Made by a program: the position numbers and the translations under genes. A stretch of DNA of 64,000 nt, from contig NC_059075.1 in the NCBI RefSeq assembly GCF_020497125.1, forward strand, positions 32,586,003-32,650,002, read 5' to 3'. How positions within the stretch are numbered: position 1 is the first letter of the stretch; each line of letters begins with the position of its first letter. This document shows positions 41,986-54,414 of the stretch, piece by piece. Below the pieces are notes generated by a model, which saw only the letters and a list, made by a program, of their open reading frames with translations, was not told the DNA's origin and did not search any database. Source of the DNA: Mauremys mutica. Taxonomy: Eukaryota > Chordata > Testudines > Geoemydidae.

Positions 41986-42969
41986 CAAGAGAGTGGAGAC
42001 AGTCAATGACTGAGACAATGGAGGAGAGGCAAGAGAGGGCAGAGAGGAGGGGTCTTATGGCAGAGGAGAAGTCATGGAGCTTGAGAGGCTGGAAGTCCTG
42101 GAAGGAATAGATAGTGGGGGAAGGAAGAGGAGCAGGTGAGCAATGTTGAAGTAGACAAGGTGGGGGTCAGACAGGGAATTCAGAATTGGGAGTTAGTGGG
42201 TGAGCTGGTCCAGGGTTGCAGGTTAACAAAATTGGGGAGGGCCCAGGAGTCAGGGGAGTCAGCTGGGAACCTCTTCTGAGCAAAGTTCTGAATTATACAA
42301 TTTCCTCCCTTTATAAGACCCTTGAGAGTATGGAAAAGGTTCATTTTTGCTCCCTTGAAGAGAAAGTTTCTGTGTTTCAGCAGGGGTCTGCTATGAGGAG
42401 AGGAGCAGAGCACAAACAGAAAAAGGTCCTGATTCTTGTTTGCAGGTCAGTGACTGTACAAAGTACAACAAATCTAATCTATATAACATTCAGAAACGCA
42501 CTTTTCTGTTTGTTTTCCTCTGTGGTTGGAGGGTTTCTCTGTGTGTCAGCACAGTCACTGATATGTTACAAACCTATCATTGGAGGTGGGGGTGGAGGGG
42601 ATGCTATTTCCCACATTCTCTTATAATAACTATGCTCCTTCCTGTGCCATCACACGAGCTCTGGCCTCTAGAAAACACCTGTGGGAGGGAGGGGAGGACT
42701 TCACAGGCAAGATATTAGAGCCCCAGGAAGTATTTTCTATATACACTCCGCAAATCAGAATGTGGGGGGATGATGATTATTCCTCCCAGCCACACCCCCA
42801 GCCTGCCCACTCCATAGCAATCTGCCTTATCTCTGCTCCCCAGCCTAGAAAGTTTTGCTGAGGAATAGAGGGAATAGTGTCATAGAGGTGCCTGATTCCT
42901 TCCATTCTGTATCGGAAGTGAGATCTATATGTGGTAGGTCCCTTTTGCATAAGGACAATCTGCGCCAGG
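41986..42969. other. No gene recognised
   Basis: Purine-rich DNA up to about 42200, then mixed sequence. The 136-codon frame at 42216-42626 has no domain or composition that supports a gene. Confidence 0.4.
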
Positions 42970-42977
42970 ACTTAATA

Positions 42978-43489
42978 CAGGGATCTCAAACTCAAATCAC
43001 CATGAGGGCCACATGAGGACTAGTACATTGGCCCAAGGGCCGCGTCACTGACACATTTTCATATAAAGATACAAAAGCCCCCACTCTGCCCCCGGCCCTG
43101 CCCCCACTCCACCCCTTCCATGAGGCCCCTCTCCTGCCCCGCCTCTTCCCACCCCTTCCCCAAAGTCCCCACCCCAACTCCTCCCCCTCCCTGCCCCTAT
43201 TCCAACCCCTTCCCCAAATCCCCACCCCGGTCCTGCCTCTTCTCTGCCTCCTCCCCTGAGTGCGCGGCTCCCCGCTCCTCCCCCCTTCTCCTGGAAAGTG
43301 CTGCCAACCAGCTCTTTGGTGGCGGGAAGCGCCTGGAGGTAGGCAGAGGAGCAGGGACGCGGCACGCTGGGGAGGAGGAAGTGTGGCAAGTGAGGGGAGC
43401 TTGGCGGCTGCAGGAAATAACTCCGGGACGGCGGAGAGCTTGACGAGCCACAGCAAATAACTCCACGGGCCGCGTGTTTGAGACTCCTG
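42978..43489. mobile_element. hAT-type MITE, GC-rich, with perfect 8-bp TSD
   Basis: Left end CAGGGATCTCAAACTCAAA, right end (reverse complement) CAGGAGTCTCAAACACGCG. Flanked by identical ACTTAATA at 42970-42977 and 43490-43497. Inside, GAGGGCCACATGAGGACTAG precedes a C-rich centre and a second CGGGCCGCG motif near the right end. GC-rich frames up to 154 codons are artefacts. Same family as 60079-60503. Confidence 0.9.
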
Positions 43490-43726
43490 ACTTAATACAA
43501 CCCCCTTTTATTTTACCACCACCTACATTTTGGGCCTATGATCTGGCAGTGCCCCATTATGACCGTGGGAGAGAGTTACTGAGGAAGCTCTGGAAGACTG
43601 GTGCCATGTGCATCTCTCAACATCACCACACATTGCTACTGAGCAATTTTGCTTTGGGTTAGTGAAAAAATCTAACTTTTTGTAATGGTTTAAGATAATT
43701 AATTAGGTAGGTGGTTCGAGGGAGAT

Positions 43727-43945
43727 AGCGTGGTCTGATGGCCCAGGCTCTGGGCTGACAGACAGACCTGGCATCTATTCCCAGGTCTGCCACCAGCATA
43801 TTGGGTGTCCTTGGCTGAGCCACTTATAACCTTGCTGTGCCTCAGGCTCCCCATACATAAAGTTAGAATAACACTGCTTCACCACCAGTGAAGTATTGTA
43901 AACTAAGGATGAAGAATGCTGTATACGTGCTCCGCAGTATTGCTC
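43727..43945 (+). repeat. MIR SINE
   Basis: Forward MIR: GCGTGGTCTGATGGCCCAGG, GACCTGGCATCTATTCCCAG, GTCTGCCACCAGCATATTGG, TGTCCTTGGCTGAGCCACTT, TGTGCCTCAGGCTCCCCATA, then a decayed 3' part. Confidence 0.8.
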
Positions 43946-44094
43946 TTTTTTATTAATATTATTTGCGATAGAACAGCCTTGTATTGTTTTGGAAACTTTA
44001 AATGGTTAGGCCAGGGTTAGCCAGGATTAATGTTCTCTGTTGATCACTGTTCATTTCATACCCTTCCCTTCCCTATAAGCCTCCTTTGTCCACC

Positions 44095-44235
44095 TGTCAT
44101 GTCCTGTCTGGCACCTAAACAGGGTAAGGGCAGTCTTCTCTGTTATATGTCTGTACAGCATCTAGCATAGTGGGACTTGGGTCCTTGATTGGGGTTCCTC
44201 GGGGCTACCAGACAATGCCAGTAAATAAATAATTA
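44095..44235 (+). repeat. L2/L3-type LINE 3' tail
   Basis: Contains AGGGTAAGGGCAGTCTTCTC, TGTCTGTACAGCATCTAGC, GTGGGACTTGGGTCCTTG and TCCTCGGGGCTACCAG before AATAAATAAT. The same tail ends the LINE at 57895-58620 and appears reversed at 56320-56440. Confidence 0.65.
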
Positions 44236-45156
44236 TAACAGTTTTAGTTCTTTATGCCTTTGGTTTTTAAAAATAGACATAACCTAAACACAACTGCACT
44301 AGAGAGCATTTACTGGGCAAAATGATGGTGAAAGGTGCACACTTCATGAACTGGGAACAAGGACTGTTCAGCAGCGAGTCAGAACTATCTTTTGAGTATC
44401 CCCTTTATTTTTGGACAGAGGGTATACAGCACTCAGGACACTCACAAGCTGTGGGATTCAGGAACTAACACAGACTGACTGAGACTGCAGTGGAAAAGGA
44501 ACTGAGAACTCTTGGGAAGCTGGGAACTAAAACAACAGGGGCTGTTTTGTGTCATGACTTGGCTTCAGGGAATTAAGAACAGATCCTGTCTTGAGATACA
44601 GAATGGAATTGTTGGAACTGTATGTATTTCAACCTGGAGAGATTACATTATCTGTACGAGACCTGGTGAATTTGAATGAGACTTTATAATCTAAACTTTG
44701 TGCTTTCAACTAGTTATTAAAATTCAAATGTAAGATGTAGTATTCCTTAGTGAGAGGAAGAAGGCACATTTGCAGAGGCCCAGTTGCTGCTGCTCCCTGG
44801 CCACCAATTGCCCCATAGAAACACAGCTCCTTCACTTCAGAGCCACACTCCCATTGGTTTCCTACTCATTCTTGGGACAACAACCCCTTTGGAGTGGGGG
44901 CTTGAGTGTGCAGACCGGGAGCCTGTTCAAGATAATGCTGGCACTGTTAGCATTATCTTATATGGGAAAATCTCTCGGATGTGGTACAGAAAGTCTCTCT
45001 GTATCCCTGGCCCTCTACTCTTAGCCCTGACCGCCCTCTCCCACCCTCAAATTCTGAATTCCACACATATGGATGTGACACATAGGAGCTGCTATGGGAT
45101 TGTGGGGCAAGGATACCAGAATTTGATTCTGTTTTTGTAATGGGTGAATAGCAGAC
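44236..45156. other. No gene recognised
   Basis: 44340-44720 is A/G-rich with possible LTR-like composition but no ends. The two overlapping frames at 44770-45140 are not convincing. Confidence 0.4.
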
Positions 45157-45370
45157 ATGGGCCCAAGCTGCAAAATTCAGATCTGGCTCCAGGTTCCTAT
45201 TTTGAACCTTCTATAAAGTTTTCCTAGGTTCAAATTCCAGATTGTGTTTTGGCTTATTAGACAGGAGTCAGCAATAAAATTCAGATCTGGATTTCGATTT
45301 GGGTTCACACTCCACCCTCTTCCTCAAAGTCTGGGCTATTCACAATCAGATCAGGTCCATCTCTGACATA
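45157..45370. repeat. TAGAGATGG-ended dispersed repeat
   Basis: Starts GCAGACATGGGCCCAAGC and ends GGTCCATCTCTGACA, a weak inverted end pair. The interior repeats AAATTCAGATCTGGCTCC and AAATTCAGATCTGGATTTCG. Relatives: 29762-29890, 55125-55320 and 57525-57665. Confidence 0.45.
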
Positions 45371-48300
45371 ATTTTTAATATTACAGAAGACATAAAGCAG
45401 GCAGTGTTTATGTGACAGTGTTCCCCACTGGGTGCTTGCAAGAGAGTCAGAACAATAAACATGATCTTTATTCTGCAATACAGTTTGTGGGACTCTCTAT
45501 TAGAGATGAGCACTAGGACCCAGCAGAAAGTTTCCTTATTTCTGTGCTTTTAGCAGTACCTCTGACACAAGGATAGCTCAGTGAGCATGGAGTCTGGGTT
45601 ATGGCTGCATTCTGTCTATAGGGATCATTCCAAATATTGAACAAAACCAGAATGGAAGGATTAACTGTGAGAATATAACATACCTGCAACAGCAACTAAT
45701 GCAGAAGGAAGCAAGAGCAAAAAACAAAGATTAAAAGGTAACTAAAATGGTTCTCATTTCCTGTCTTTTAATCTTTGGCTCAGTGTTTAGTATTGTCATT
45801 AGAAGCCTATAAATGTTCAGGCAGCTGCATTGGTGCACACTTGGATTTTTAGGTTTTGTTCCTCCTCCCTGGAAAAAAAATTCCATCTGCTTCTAAATGG
45901 ATATACTGCATGCAGCTTAAACTGTAAAAGGATGCAGGATGGACAGTAACCTCATCCAAATTAGTTTAGTTCCAAAAGTAAGTTCATATAAAAACAAACA
46001 AACAAAAACTTTCTGCAGGCATTTAGTTGCTAAACCTTTTTGCTTCATTTGTTGTGGAAAAGCAGAACTTGCTTGATCTGATCAGGTAATAGATGTGTGT
46101 TTGTTAATAGCTTTCTAAGCTACATTGAAAATTAGTTATGAATGACCAAAAATGTTCAAGGGCCTGATCCCAGGCAGTCTTTATTTCAGGCAAAGCTCCC
46201 ATTCACTTCAAGGACTTGCAGGACGGGGTCCTTCTAATTTTGCAGTTGTGCTCATTTTGGTAGTTAACATTACTGATGGTCACTCAGCTCTGTTGTTTTA
46301 ACCAAATTTTCAGATCTGTGGTTTCAATTTAGATCAAGCTTCAGATCAATCAGCTATTCTGAATTATTTTTTTTTTAGATTTAGAGATTAATAATATTTG
46401 GGGGGAAACTGCCAGAGCTGCTAAGAATTTTCTCCACTTTTTGCTCACAATACAGAAAGATATTGTTTGAAAATAAAGCCTTTTACCCAAGCAACTCTAG
46501 TGCCAAATCCTACAAAGCTGCTGAGCATCTCTGCTGAGTACCTTCCCCTGACTTCAGTGGGGTTTAATGGCACTGAGCACATCACAGGATTGGACCCTTA
46601 AATTGCAGGGTGTTTTGTTTCATTTTAGTGTTAATAGGCTGAGTGTTGGTAGTTCTCAAACACAAGCTGTGCTTCGGGAAAGACATCTGAGAGCTGTTGG
46701 GATGGATGATGATAATAATTTAAAAATGCATCAAATTTGAAAGGAATAGGCTATTGCCAGCCTCCATATGGAGATTGTCATAGCCAGTGTGCTTCCAGTT
46801 CATTGACACAAACAGTCATTTCACTAATCTTAGGCAGACACCCTGTTATATTTCTTTTGTTCCTGTGTTTCACAGATTTTTAGATCACTGTTTTATAGAG
46901 AAGCCCAGTTCATGGTTTACAGTTTGTATATTTGTTTTATACACACACACATAACAACTGATGAATCATTGTGTGTGTAAGAGTGATTTGTTAAAGCTAT
47001 TCAGAGAGGTATTTTCCTATTTTCTGATTAGCTTCCCCTTGCCTGCCTTTCTGCAATATTGATTTCTAACTTAGTTGGACTTTTTCTTGGGTTTATTTCT
47101 TCAAAAAAAATATGTGATTACTTCCTGCATAAATAAGCCTCCCACCTCCCCCCCTCTCCGCCCAACATAATTGTTAGACTGTGGTCAGCTTTTGTTCTGC
47201 ATTATCAAAATATTTCTGTAAAATTCTGTTGTTACTGCAGTATTGTGGTATACACAATTCAGTTGACTGAAACTTTAATTGCAGCAAACAGTGCTATACT
47301 GTAGTATCATTTATGTCACACCAGACCTTTTCTTGGGTGGGTAGTGGGTAACTGGATTTCTTAATGAAATGATTACATTAGAATTTTTCATGCACAAAAT
47401 ATTTACACTGTGAGAGGGTAAATCAAAAGTAAAAATGAATAAACAATTAAGATGAGTTTGTGCAGTATTAAAAAATCATGGCAAGGCAACTGTTAGGAGC
47501 ACAATGAATTCGGCAGCAAAACCCTTGTTTTTCTTTCAGTATCTCATGCAATAGCCAGCAAACTCTGTAAAGTGTGATCTCTTTACAACTGAAAATATAA
47601 GGCCTTCTAACGTTTGCAGCCTAAGCATTACGTGTCATTAAAGTAGCTCTCTTGTAAAAGAGGGACTGTCCCAGGAGCTGTAAAATCTATAAACACTTTT
47701 CTGATTGGCTTAAAAATTTGGACACAGGAAGTGGATGGTATCTAATAACAGACAAGTGGAGACACTGTTGTCATGGAAACTGGGAAGACTACCCCCCCCA
47801 TTTATTTAAAAAAAAAAAAAAAAAAGCCTGCATGTCATCAGAAATGCCTGCAGAACATGTTGGCTTCTGCTGCCTTTCCCACAGCATCTGTTGAAACCTG
47901 AGAATGTGCCTGTCAAATCAAGGTCATTTTACAACAAAAACTGCACTGTCTTCCATATTTCATATTTATATTTCAGTTCAGATTTTTGAAAGAACAAAGA
48001 GTTAAGGGAATCAACCTGCAGTCCTTACTCAGGCAAAACTCCCACTGATTTAAGGAAAACTAGCTGACTGCCTGAGCAAGGCCTGAGGTATAGGACCCAG
48101 AAGATGTTTCTGCTGAAGTTTCAGATTCCATACTGTGAAAAAGCTTAGCTGAGAGGGGCTGAGAAAAAAAGTATGTGGGTGACTATTATTTTAACTTGCT
48201 ACTGGGCCAAATTAATTCCTTGTGTAGCGCCTGTGGCTTCCAGAGGCGTTATAACAGATTGATTAGGCCCATTTTATAGGTGCTGAAACTAAGGGTGCAG

Positions 48301-50009
48301 TGGATTCCATTATATACAAGGCTTATAGTTTGGTTCAATGGCTCTCAGCACCTCCACTATAAAAACTGTTCCAGCACCCCTGTTTGTCATCATTAATTAC
48401 CAAAATATGTTAAAAGTTTATTTAAATTTGAATGTCACATCTCTCCTTCATATCTTGGGGAAAAAATCTTGAATGAGTAAGTGTCAACTGTTAACATTAA
48501 ATAATAGTTTCTATTGGAGCCTCTGTTTGCATCAGGAACACAGTGAAGGTAACAACTGAGACATGAAAGAAAAACATACTGCATGAGAAAATAAAGACTG
48601 TTAATAAACAGCTACAATTATTATTATGGTTAATTAAAATTTTACTTTGCTGGACTTTTGAAAAGTTTCTTGTGTCTCAGAGGGAAGAGCCATTTTGCTT
48701 TTAAAAGCTTAACTGGAATCTTTCACAGCAAACTCACAAGAAAGATTTTTGGGAGGGGTTGATTCCCCCCGCGACCTTGGGTAGCTGATGCTGATCTCAA
48801 ATGTTTCCGATAGAAGAACATCTCTGAGTATTTATTACATTTGCTCCAAAGCATTTAATTTTGGTGTTCCCTTAGATCCTCATTTAGCAGTGTTATCCTT
48901 ATCAAATGTTTAGTGTAAAACACTTGAATGCTTCACCCTCAATATAAATCATCAGTTTTGAAAGCTACTACAATGACTAGTCTGACCTTTGTTTTCTCTT
49001 TACTTGCATATTTCATCAGTTTTTAAGGAAAACTAGCTGACTGCTGAGCAATTCTTATAGCTTTAGGGCCAGATCTGAGTTGATAATGAGCTGAAGGTGC
49101 TCAGAATCTTGCAGGAGCCATTCTGCACCTTCCAGGACCAGACTCTTACTTTCTGAAAAACAAAGGGCTGACTCATTTACATTAAGGCCAGAGCAGTGCA
49201 TTAAATCAATGCAAGTGTAATGTACTCCCACTTGAACACCCCTTCATGCTGCCAGAGGGGTTCACAATGGCCTGAGTGCAAATAAGAGTCGGCCTCCGAG
49301 AGTTCTAGAACTGAAGCATGTCAGCTTATCATGAAAACATTGGTTCATGTACACTTCAGAAAAGTCTTTGAGATTTGGATAATTGCATAATTTTATCCAG
49401 CTCATAATTAATTAGTCAGATGTTGCTTTTAATTGAGTGGAACTTAAATGAAGAATGTGAGGCTTAATGGCAAAAGTGTTCTCTCTTCTAGCAAAGAATT
49501 TCCTGTTGTCAGGAGCTTTCTTATCTGTAGGAACGTTCATTGGCAGGAAATATGTCAGTTACTTGTTTTTACAAACTGAAGGAAATGAACTGGATTAGTT
49601 AGTTGCTTTCTCGATTCAGCCTTCATTCTTCATGGTCCCTGATGTTTGTGTAACAGTATTTATCTCTGATCAGTTTAGTTTGTAAAAGTTTTATTACACC
49701 AAACTCTTATCAGTACTCTTTGACATGTGAATTGCAAGATACAATGGGAAGCAAAATTGTATTTGGTTTTGTCAATCCACATTTCCTCCACCCTACCCAC
49801 TTTTTCAAAAGTGGACTGTAAAACTGAATGTATAAATTGCCTGTTTGCACGCAGAAGTGGTATTTGCATGTGCAAATTTGGTAACTAATTTCCTGTATAG
49901 TCAGTTTGCATGCACAGATTTTTCCCCCTCATATAAAGGCCAATTTCTGAGGGCATAAAGTTGTAGATGAATTATTTTATTCATTGTCCTTTGCATTTCT
50001 AATCCACTT
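45371..50009. other. Repeat-poor AT-rich interval, no gene
   Basis: The longest stretch without a clear transposon. Contains palindromic-family relics at 46155-46230, 46499-46598 and 48015-48095, a poly-A at 47811-47825, and the inverted-repeat arm at 48651. No ORF of note exists, so any function would be non-coding. Such a gap in repeat density is where conserved regulatory elements could sit, but I cannot show conservation. Confidence 0.45.
48651..48829 (+). repeat. Inverted repeat arm A (partner at 56741-56919)
   Basis: Begins TGGACTTTTGAAAAGTTTC and ends GAAGAACATCTCTGAG. The reverse complement of 56741-56919 matches along the whole length with roughly 13 differences (about 92% identity). 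No terminal inverted repeats, tail or target duplication is seen, and translation gives no open frame. Confidence 0.8.
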
Positions 50010-50240
50010 TTCACTCAGGGATCACCAAACACTTTACAAACATGAATACTCACAACACATGTGAGGCAGGGAGATATTATCTCCATTGTGTAGATAAGGA
50101 AACTGAGGCACAAAGTGGTCAAATGACTTGTCCAAGGTTACAAAGCAAGTGAGTGGCAGAGCTAGGAAGAGAACTCAGATTAAGTCTCAGGTTAAGGTGT
50201 CCACCTCCCAGTGTTGGCTCTACTGCCATCCATAAACCCT
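50010..50240 (-). repeat. MIR SINE
   Basis: Reverse MIR: CACATGTGAGGCAGGGAG, TATTATCTCCATTGTGTAG, AAGGAAACTGAGGCACAAAG, GACTTGTCCAAGGTTAC, AAGTGAGTGGCAGAGCTAG, GAACTCAGATTAAGTCTC. Clear order and spacing. Confidence 0.88.
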
Positions 50241-50516
50241 GGAAGCACCAAGTGATTTTAGGTGCCTACATTTTTGCAGGCAAACTTCCCTAGGCCTCTA
50301 TGTTACAGCCTCTGGCATGCGCACTGTTTCCTCACTCTAAGCATCCAGACACAAGCTCCTTAGCTCCTGCCTAAGCTCCAGAGCAATTCACAAACCAGGC
50401 AAAGATAGGCATTTAGCTTCCTAAGTTGTCTCTGGGTCCAGATCTGGTAGGTATGCTCAGAGGCCATCTACTAGCTGGGGTCCCATTCAAAATCTGGATG
50501 GAGGAGATGGTGGCTA

Positions 50517-50660
50517 CTTTTAGCATGCTGGTTATAACACTTACCTGAGATGTGGAAGACAAGTTCAATTCCCCTTTCTCTTCCAGAGAGGGAAGAAAGG
50601 ATTTGAACAGCTGTTTCCTACCCCTTACAGAATAGTGCTCTGATGACTGAGCTATGGGAC
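50517..50660. repeat. Composite repeat of tRNA-like modules, left part
   Basis: Module 1 (plus, 50521-50575): TAGCATGCTGGTTATAACAC (A-box-like) and AAGTTCAATTCCC (B-box-like). Module 2 (minus, 50597-50659): on the minus strand CATAGCTCAGTCATCAGAGC and CTGTTCAAATCC. Spacing between boxes is tRNA-like in both, but no acceptor stem is kept. The repeat continues beyond the Harbinger insertion at 54810. Confidence 0.5.
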
Positions 50661-51041
50661 AATCAGAGGCCTGGTCTACACTAAAAAGTTAGGTCAAAGG
50701 AAGCTGACTTAAGTCGACCTGTGTGCCTACACTACTGGGTCCTTTACACTGATCTAAATTGCCTCTAATGTCGACTTCTGTAATCCACCTCTGCCAGAGG
50801 CGTAGCGTTTAATTCAATTTTCATGGATCGACTGCGAGGTAGTGCAGATGCAGTGTTGTGTAATTTGACTTAATTGGCCTCCAGGTGGTGTCCCACAATG
50901 CTCATCTGTGACCGCTCTGGAGATCATTCTCAACTCTCAACAAGCCAGGTACACAGGAAACAGCCCCTCCCTTGCTATTTTTGATTTTCCATTTCCTGTT
51001 TGATCAGCACTGGGAGCATGCCAGCTTGAGCACAGCTGATC

Positions 51042-52874
51042 ATGGAGCCCCAAACGCGCTCCAGCCTGGTCTGCATAGGACATGGTGGATCTCACCACTG
51101 TGTGGGGAAAAGAGTCTGTGCAGGCAGAGCTCCGATCCGGCAGAAGAAAGGCTGACATCTATGCAAAGATCGCTCGTGGAATGGGGGAGAAGGCCTACAC
51201 GAGGGACACGCAGCAGTGCCCTGTGAAAATAAAAGAATTTTGCCAAGCATACCAGAAGGCAAGGGCGGTGAACAGTCGTTCTGGTGCTGAACCCCACACC
51301 TGCCAGTTCTACAACGAACTGCATGCGATTCTCGGGGGTGGCCCTGCCTGTTACCCGAAATTGGGTCAGCTAGTAAGCTTAGGGAGGACTAATGACCCAC
51401 CAGAGTTTGGCAGAAAGCAGTACGTTTATTCTACTGTCAGCTAAGCTCAAAAGAAGGGGGGGGGAAGGGTCACACTCATACTCACATACTCACGCTCCCA
51501 GGACAGGCACGGCACTGGAGATGTCAGGATCCTTCGAGGTAAGTGTCCCACTGTGCAGTGATGGATGGTGCGATTATGCCAAGTCTTTCCGAGGCACGAT
51601 GGAATGCAATGTGGCGAACCACTGGCCAGGCGGTCCGGGTGAAGGGCCTTCACGGCGTGTGAGTGCTGCCTAATCAGAGTGTCATGGCCTGTGACTAGAG
51701 ATGACTTGGCCGCATCTGGTTGGTCACACTCCACCAGTGTCTATGCAGTGTCCATGCATTGGGTGTGTGAGCGCTACCTAATTATAGTCCCAGACCTGGG
51801 AGCTCTTCTGATCTTCCAGCTGTTCAAGCAGCCCGTTCATTCCACAAGCATTCCAGGAGGGAGGGGGAGAGGGAAAGCCACTTCACAGGTATTCAAAGAG
51901 AGAGAGGCGACAAAAGGGGGTGGGAGGGAAATGTAACAGACCTTTTGAACACACAGGTTATACAGATCACTGCTGCTCCTACAACATTACGAGCACCCCC
52001 ACAAGCACCTCACAGGTGTGTGAGTCTAGGGACAACAAGGAGGATGATATGGTGGATGAGGAAGAGGAGGAGAAGGAGAATGGGAGACAGGTGAGCGGTG
52101 GATCCATTCTCCCCAAGAGCCAGGAAATATTTTTTTTAAAGTGGCTGATAGGGGACTGGGGCCCCACATGAGAGATTGCGCAATTTGGGAGTGAAAATGT
52201 TCTCCCCACCCCATTTGTGCTATGGGGAAGGGCCATTGTTCAACTACAAGATGAGCCTGCCATAAACTTCATTAAAAGTGCGGTCACCCATGACCCGGGC
52301 GGGCCTACTCACCATGGCTGGAGCAGCAAAACAACACAATGAACGGTTACAGATTCTGATTATGTTATGGCTTGCACCTAGTATAAAAAGGGTTTGGGGT
52401 TTTTTTTTAATGAAAATGGCCTTGCTATGGAAACATTTTATTCATGTGCAATGGCTCCTTTATTTTTTCGCATGACTGACAGCTGGAAGTGTGTCCATCG
52501 GCATGTCATCAACACCTGAAAGCAGACTTTCACTGATTGGAAGAAGGAGAAAGAGAACCCTGGAGGCCATGTTCACCGAGATAATGAACACCTCCAGGAC
52601 AGCTGACACAGAGCTGAGAGCATGGAGGATTTCACTGTCCGAGAAGTTAGACATGGACATGGAGAGCAGGAAAGCTTCCAATAAGCAAGAAAGTGCAGCG
52701 CAGGATGACATGCTTCAGATTATGAGGGACCAAGCAGACATGTTGAGATGTCTGGTTGAACTGCAAGAACAGAAGCAGGAGGGTAGAGTTCCTCTGCAGA
52801 CTCTGATGGACAGCCAGCCAGCATCGCCTGGTGCAGAATCACCCTCCCCGAAATGTTCCATGAGATGTGAGTGA
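51042..52874 (+). pseudogene. Harbinger Myb/SANT-like protein gene
   Basis: Likely start ATG at 51042 (MEPQTR), then a 1-bp shift and a TAG stop (51076-51078) where the homologue at 10.8 kb has Arg, then an open stretch from 51082: VDLTTVWGKESVQAELRSGR, KIARGMGEKAYTRDTQQC, VKIKEFCQAYQKARAVNSRS (Myb/SANT trihelix) and FYNELHAILGG. After about 600 bp of unclear sequence come STPTSTSQV, an acidic run DDMVDEEEEEKENG and LPKSQEIF (52010-52135). A last segment at 52500-52874 (SRLSLIGRRRKRTLEAMFTE, DMLQIMRDQADMLRCLVELQ) is the helical C-terminus. It binds transposon ends and partners the transposase. Confidence 0.78.
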
Positions 52875-53236
52875 AAAGTCCATTATCCCTTTCACTTAAC
52901 TCAGTGGGAGGGTACAAGGAACAGAAGGTGCCCATTCACAGACCTTTGATGGTCTGGAATGTGGTGTTATACAGCTGAAAATGTTTCTCCCGTTCCAACT
53001 TTACAACCCCTTTTCCCCAAGGTTACCTTTTGTTTTCCTGCTCTCCCTCTTTACTTACGTTTGTTAAATAAAGTAAATGGATTTGAGAAATAAATGTTCT
53101 TTATTGAGTAGAAGCAGTGGGCTTGGGCGGGGGGTTGGCTTTACAGGGACAGTGATACAAGTCAGGTGAAGGTTTGGGAAAGCACAATACAGACAAGCAG
53201 CTCACATTACTGTGACTCATTACTGAAATGGCTTTT

Positions 53237-54414
53237 CTAAGTCTCACGGATATACAGCGCACCTTGCTGTGCTCTTCTTATTGCCCTGGTGTCTGGATGC
53301 TCAAAAATGGCTGCCATGTGATCTCTCTCAACTGCCCACTCCTGTGGAAAATTTCCCCCCTTTTTTTCACAGATATTATGGAGCACACAGCAGGCAGCTA
53401 TACCCATGGGGATGTTCTCTTCACTAAGGTCCAGCTTTGTTAGTAAACTTCTCCAGCACCCGTTCAAACAACCAAAGGCACATTCAACCTTGCTCTGCAC
53501 TTGCTGAGCCTATAGTTGAAATGTTCCTTACTGCTGTCCAGATGGCCGATGTATGGCTTCATGAACCATGGGACCAAGGGGTGGGCTGGGTCCCCCAGAA
53601 TAACTATAGTCATCTCAATGTCATTAATGTTCATTTTGTGGTCTGGAAAGAAAGTCCCAGATTGCAGCTTTTTTAACAGACCTGAGTGCCTAAAGATGTG
53701 TGTGTCATGAACCTTTCCCGACCATCCTACACTGATGTCAGTGACCCCCCCACCCCTGATCCATCAGCACTTGCAACACCATTGAAAAGTATCTGTTTCG
53801 GTTTATGTACTCTTTGGCAAGGTTGTCTGGTGCCAAGAGGGGATATGTGTGCCATCTATCACCCCACTGCAATTAGGGAACCCCATCGTGGCAATATCAT
53901 TCACTATGTCCTGCACATTCCCCAGACTCACTACCCTTCGTAGCAGAAGTCAATTAATGGCCCTGCACACTTGGAGCCCAGCATCTCCAACGGTTGATTT
54001 ACATAATCCAAATTGATTCCCCATTGACCAGTAACTGTCTGGCATTGCAAGCTTCCAAATAGCAATCGCCATTCGCATCTCCACTGTCAGAGCAGTTCTC
54101 ATTTTTGAGTTGCTGAACTGCAGGGCAGGGGAAAGCTCTGTACACAGTTCCTGGAAGGTGGCCTTCTGCATTTGAAAGTTCTGCAGCTACAGCTCGTCAT
54201 CCCATACCCGCAAAATGATGCGGTCCCACCAGTCAGTGCTTGTTTCATGGGACCAGAAACAGTGCTCAATAGAGTGCAGCTGCTCTGTGACTGCCAGCAG
54301 CAACTGTGAATTGTTTTTTTCAGTGGCTTGTAGCAGGGCTGCTTTCAGGACATCGCTATATTCTGTGCAGTAGATCCTACTTCGGCTCTGGAAATACTGC
54401 AGGAGAAGGCGCAA
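53237..54414 (-). pseudogene. Harbinger DDE transposase (HARBI1-like)
   Basis: Reads from about 54414 down. N-terminal part SHETSTDWWDRIILRVWDDE, then a TAG where a Trp codon is expected (54186-54191 region), then ATFQELCTELSPALQFS and the helix-turn-helix IAIWKLAMPDSYWSMGNQFG with CKSTVGDAGLQVCRAI. First catalytic Asp in GVIDGTHIP (about 53845), second in VILGDPAHPLVPWFMKPYIG (about 53555-53610), Glu in VECAFGCLNGCWRSLLTKLD (near 53480), followed by ACCVLHNICEKKG. All three D-D-E positions are present. At least two frameshifts between the HTH and D2 break it. Confidence 0.85.

Noticed and set aside
42992..43456. 154-codon frame and several others in the same segment
   Set aside because: They lie wholly inside a hAT MITE bounded by terminal repeats and an 8-bp duplication.
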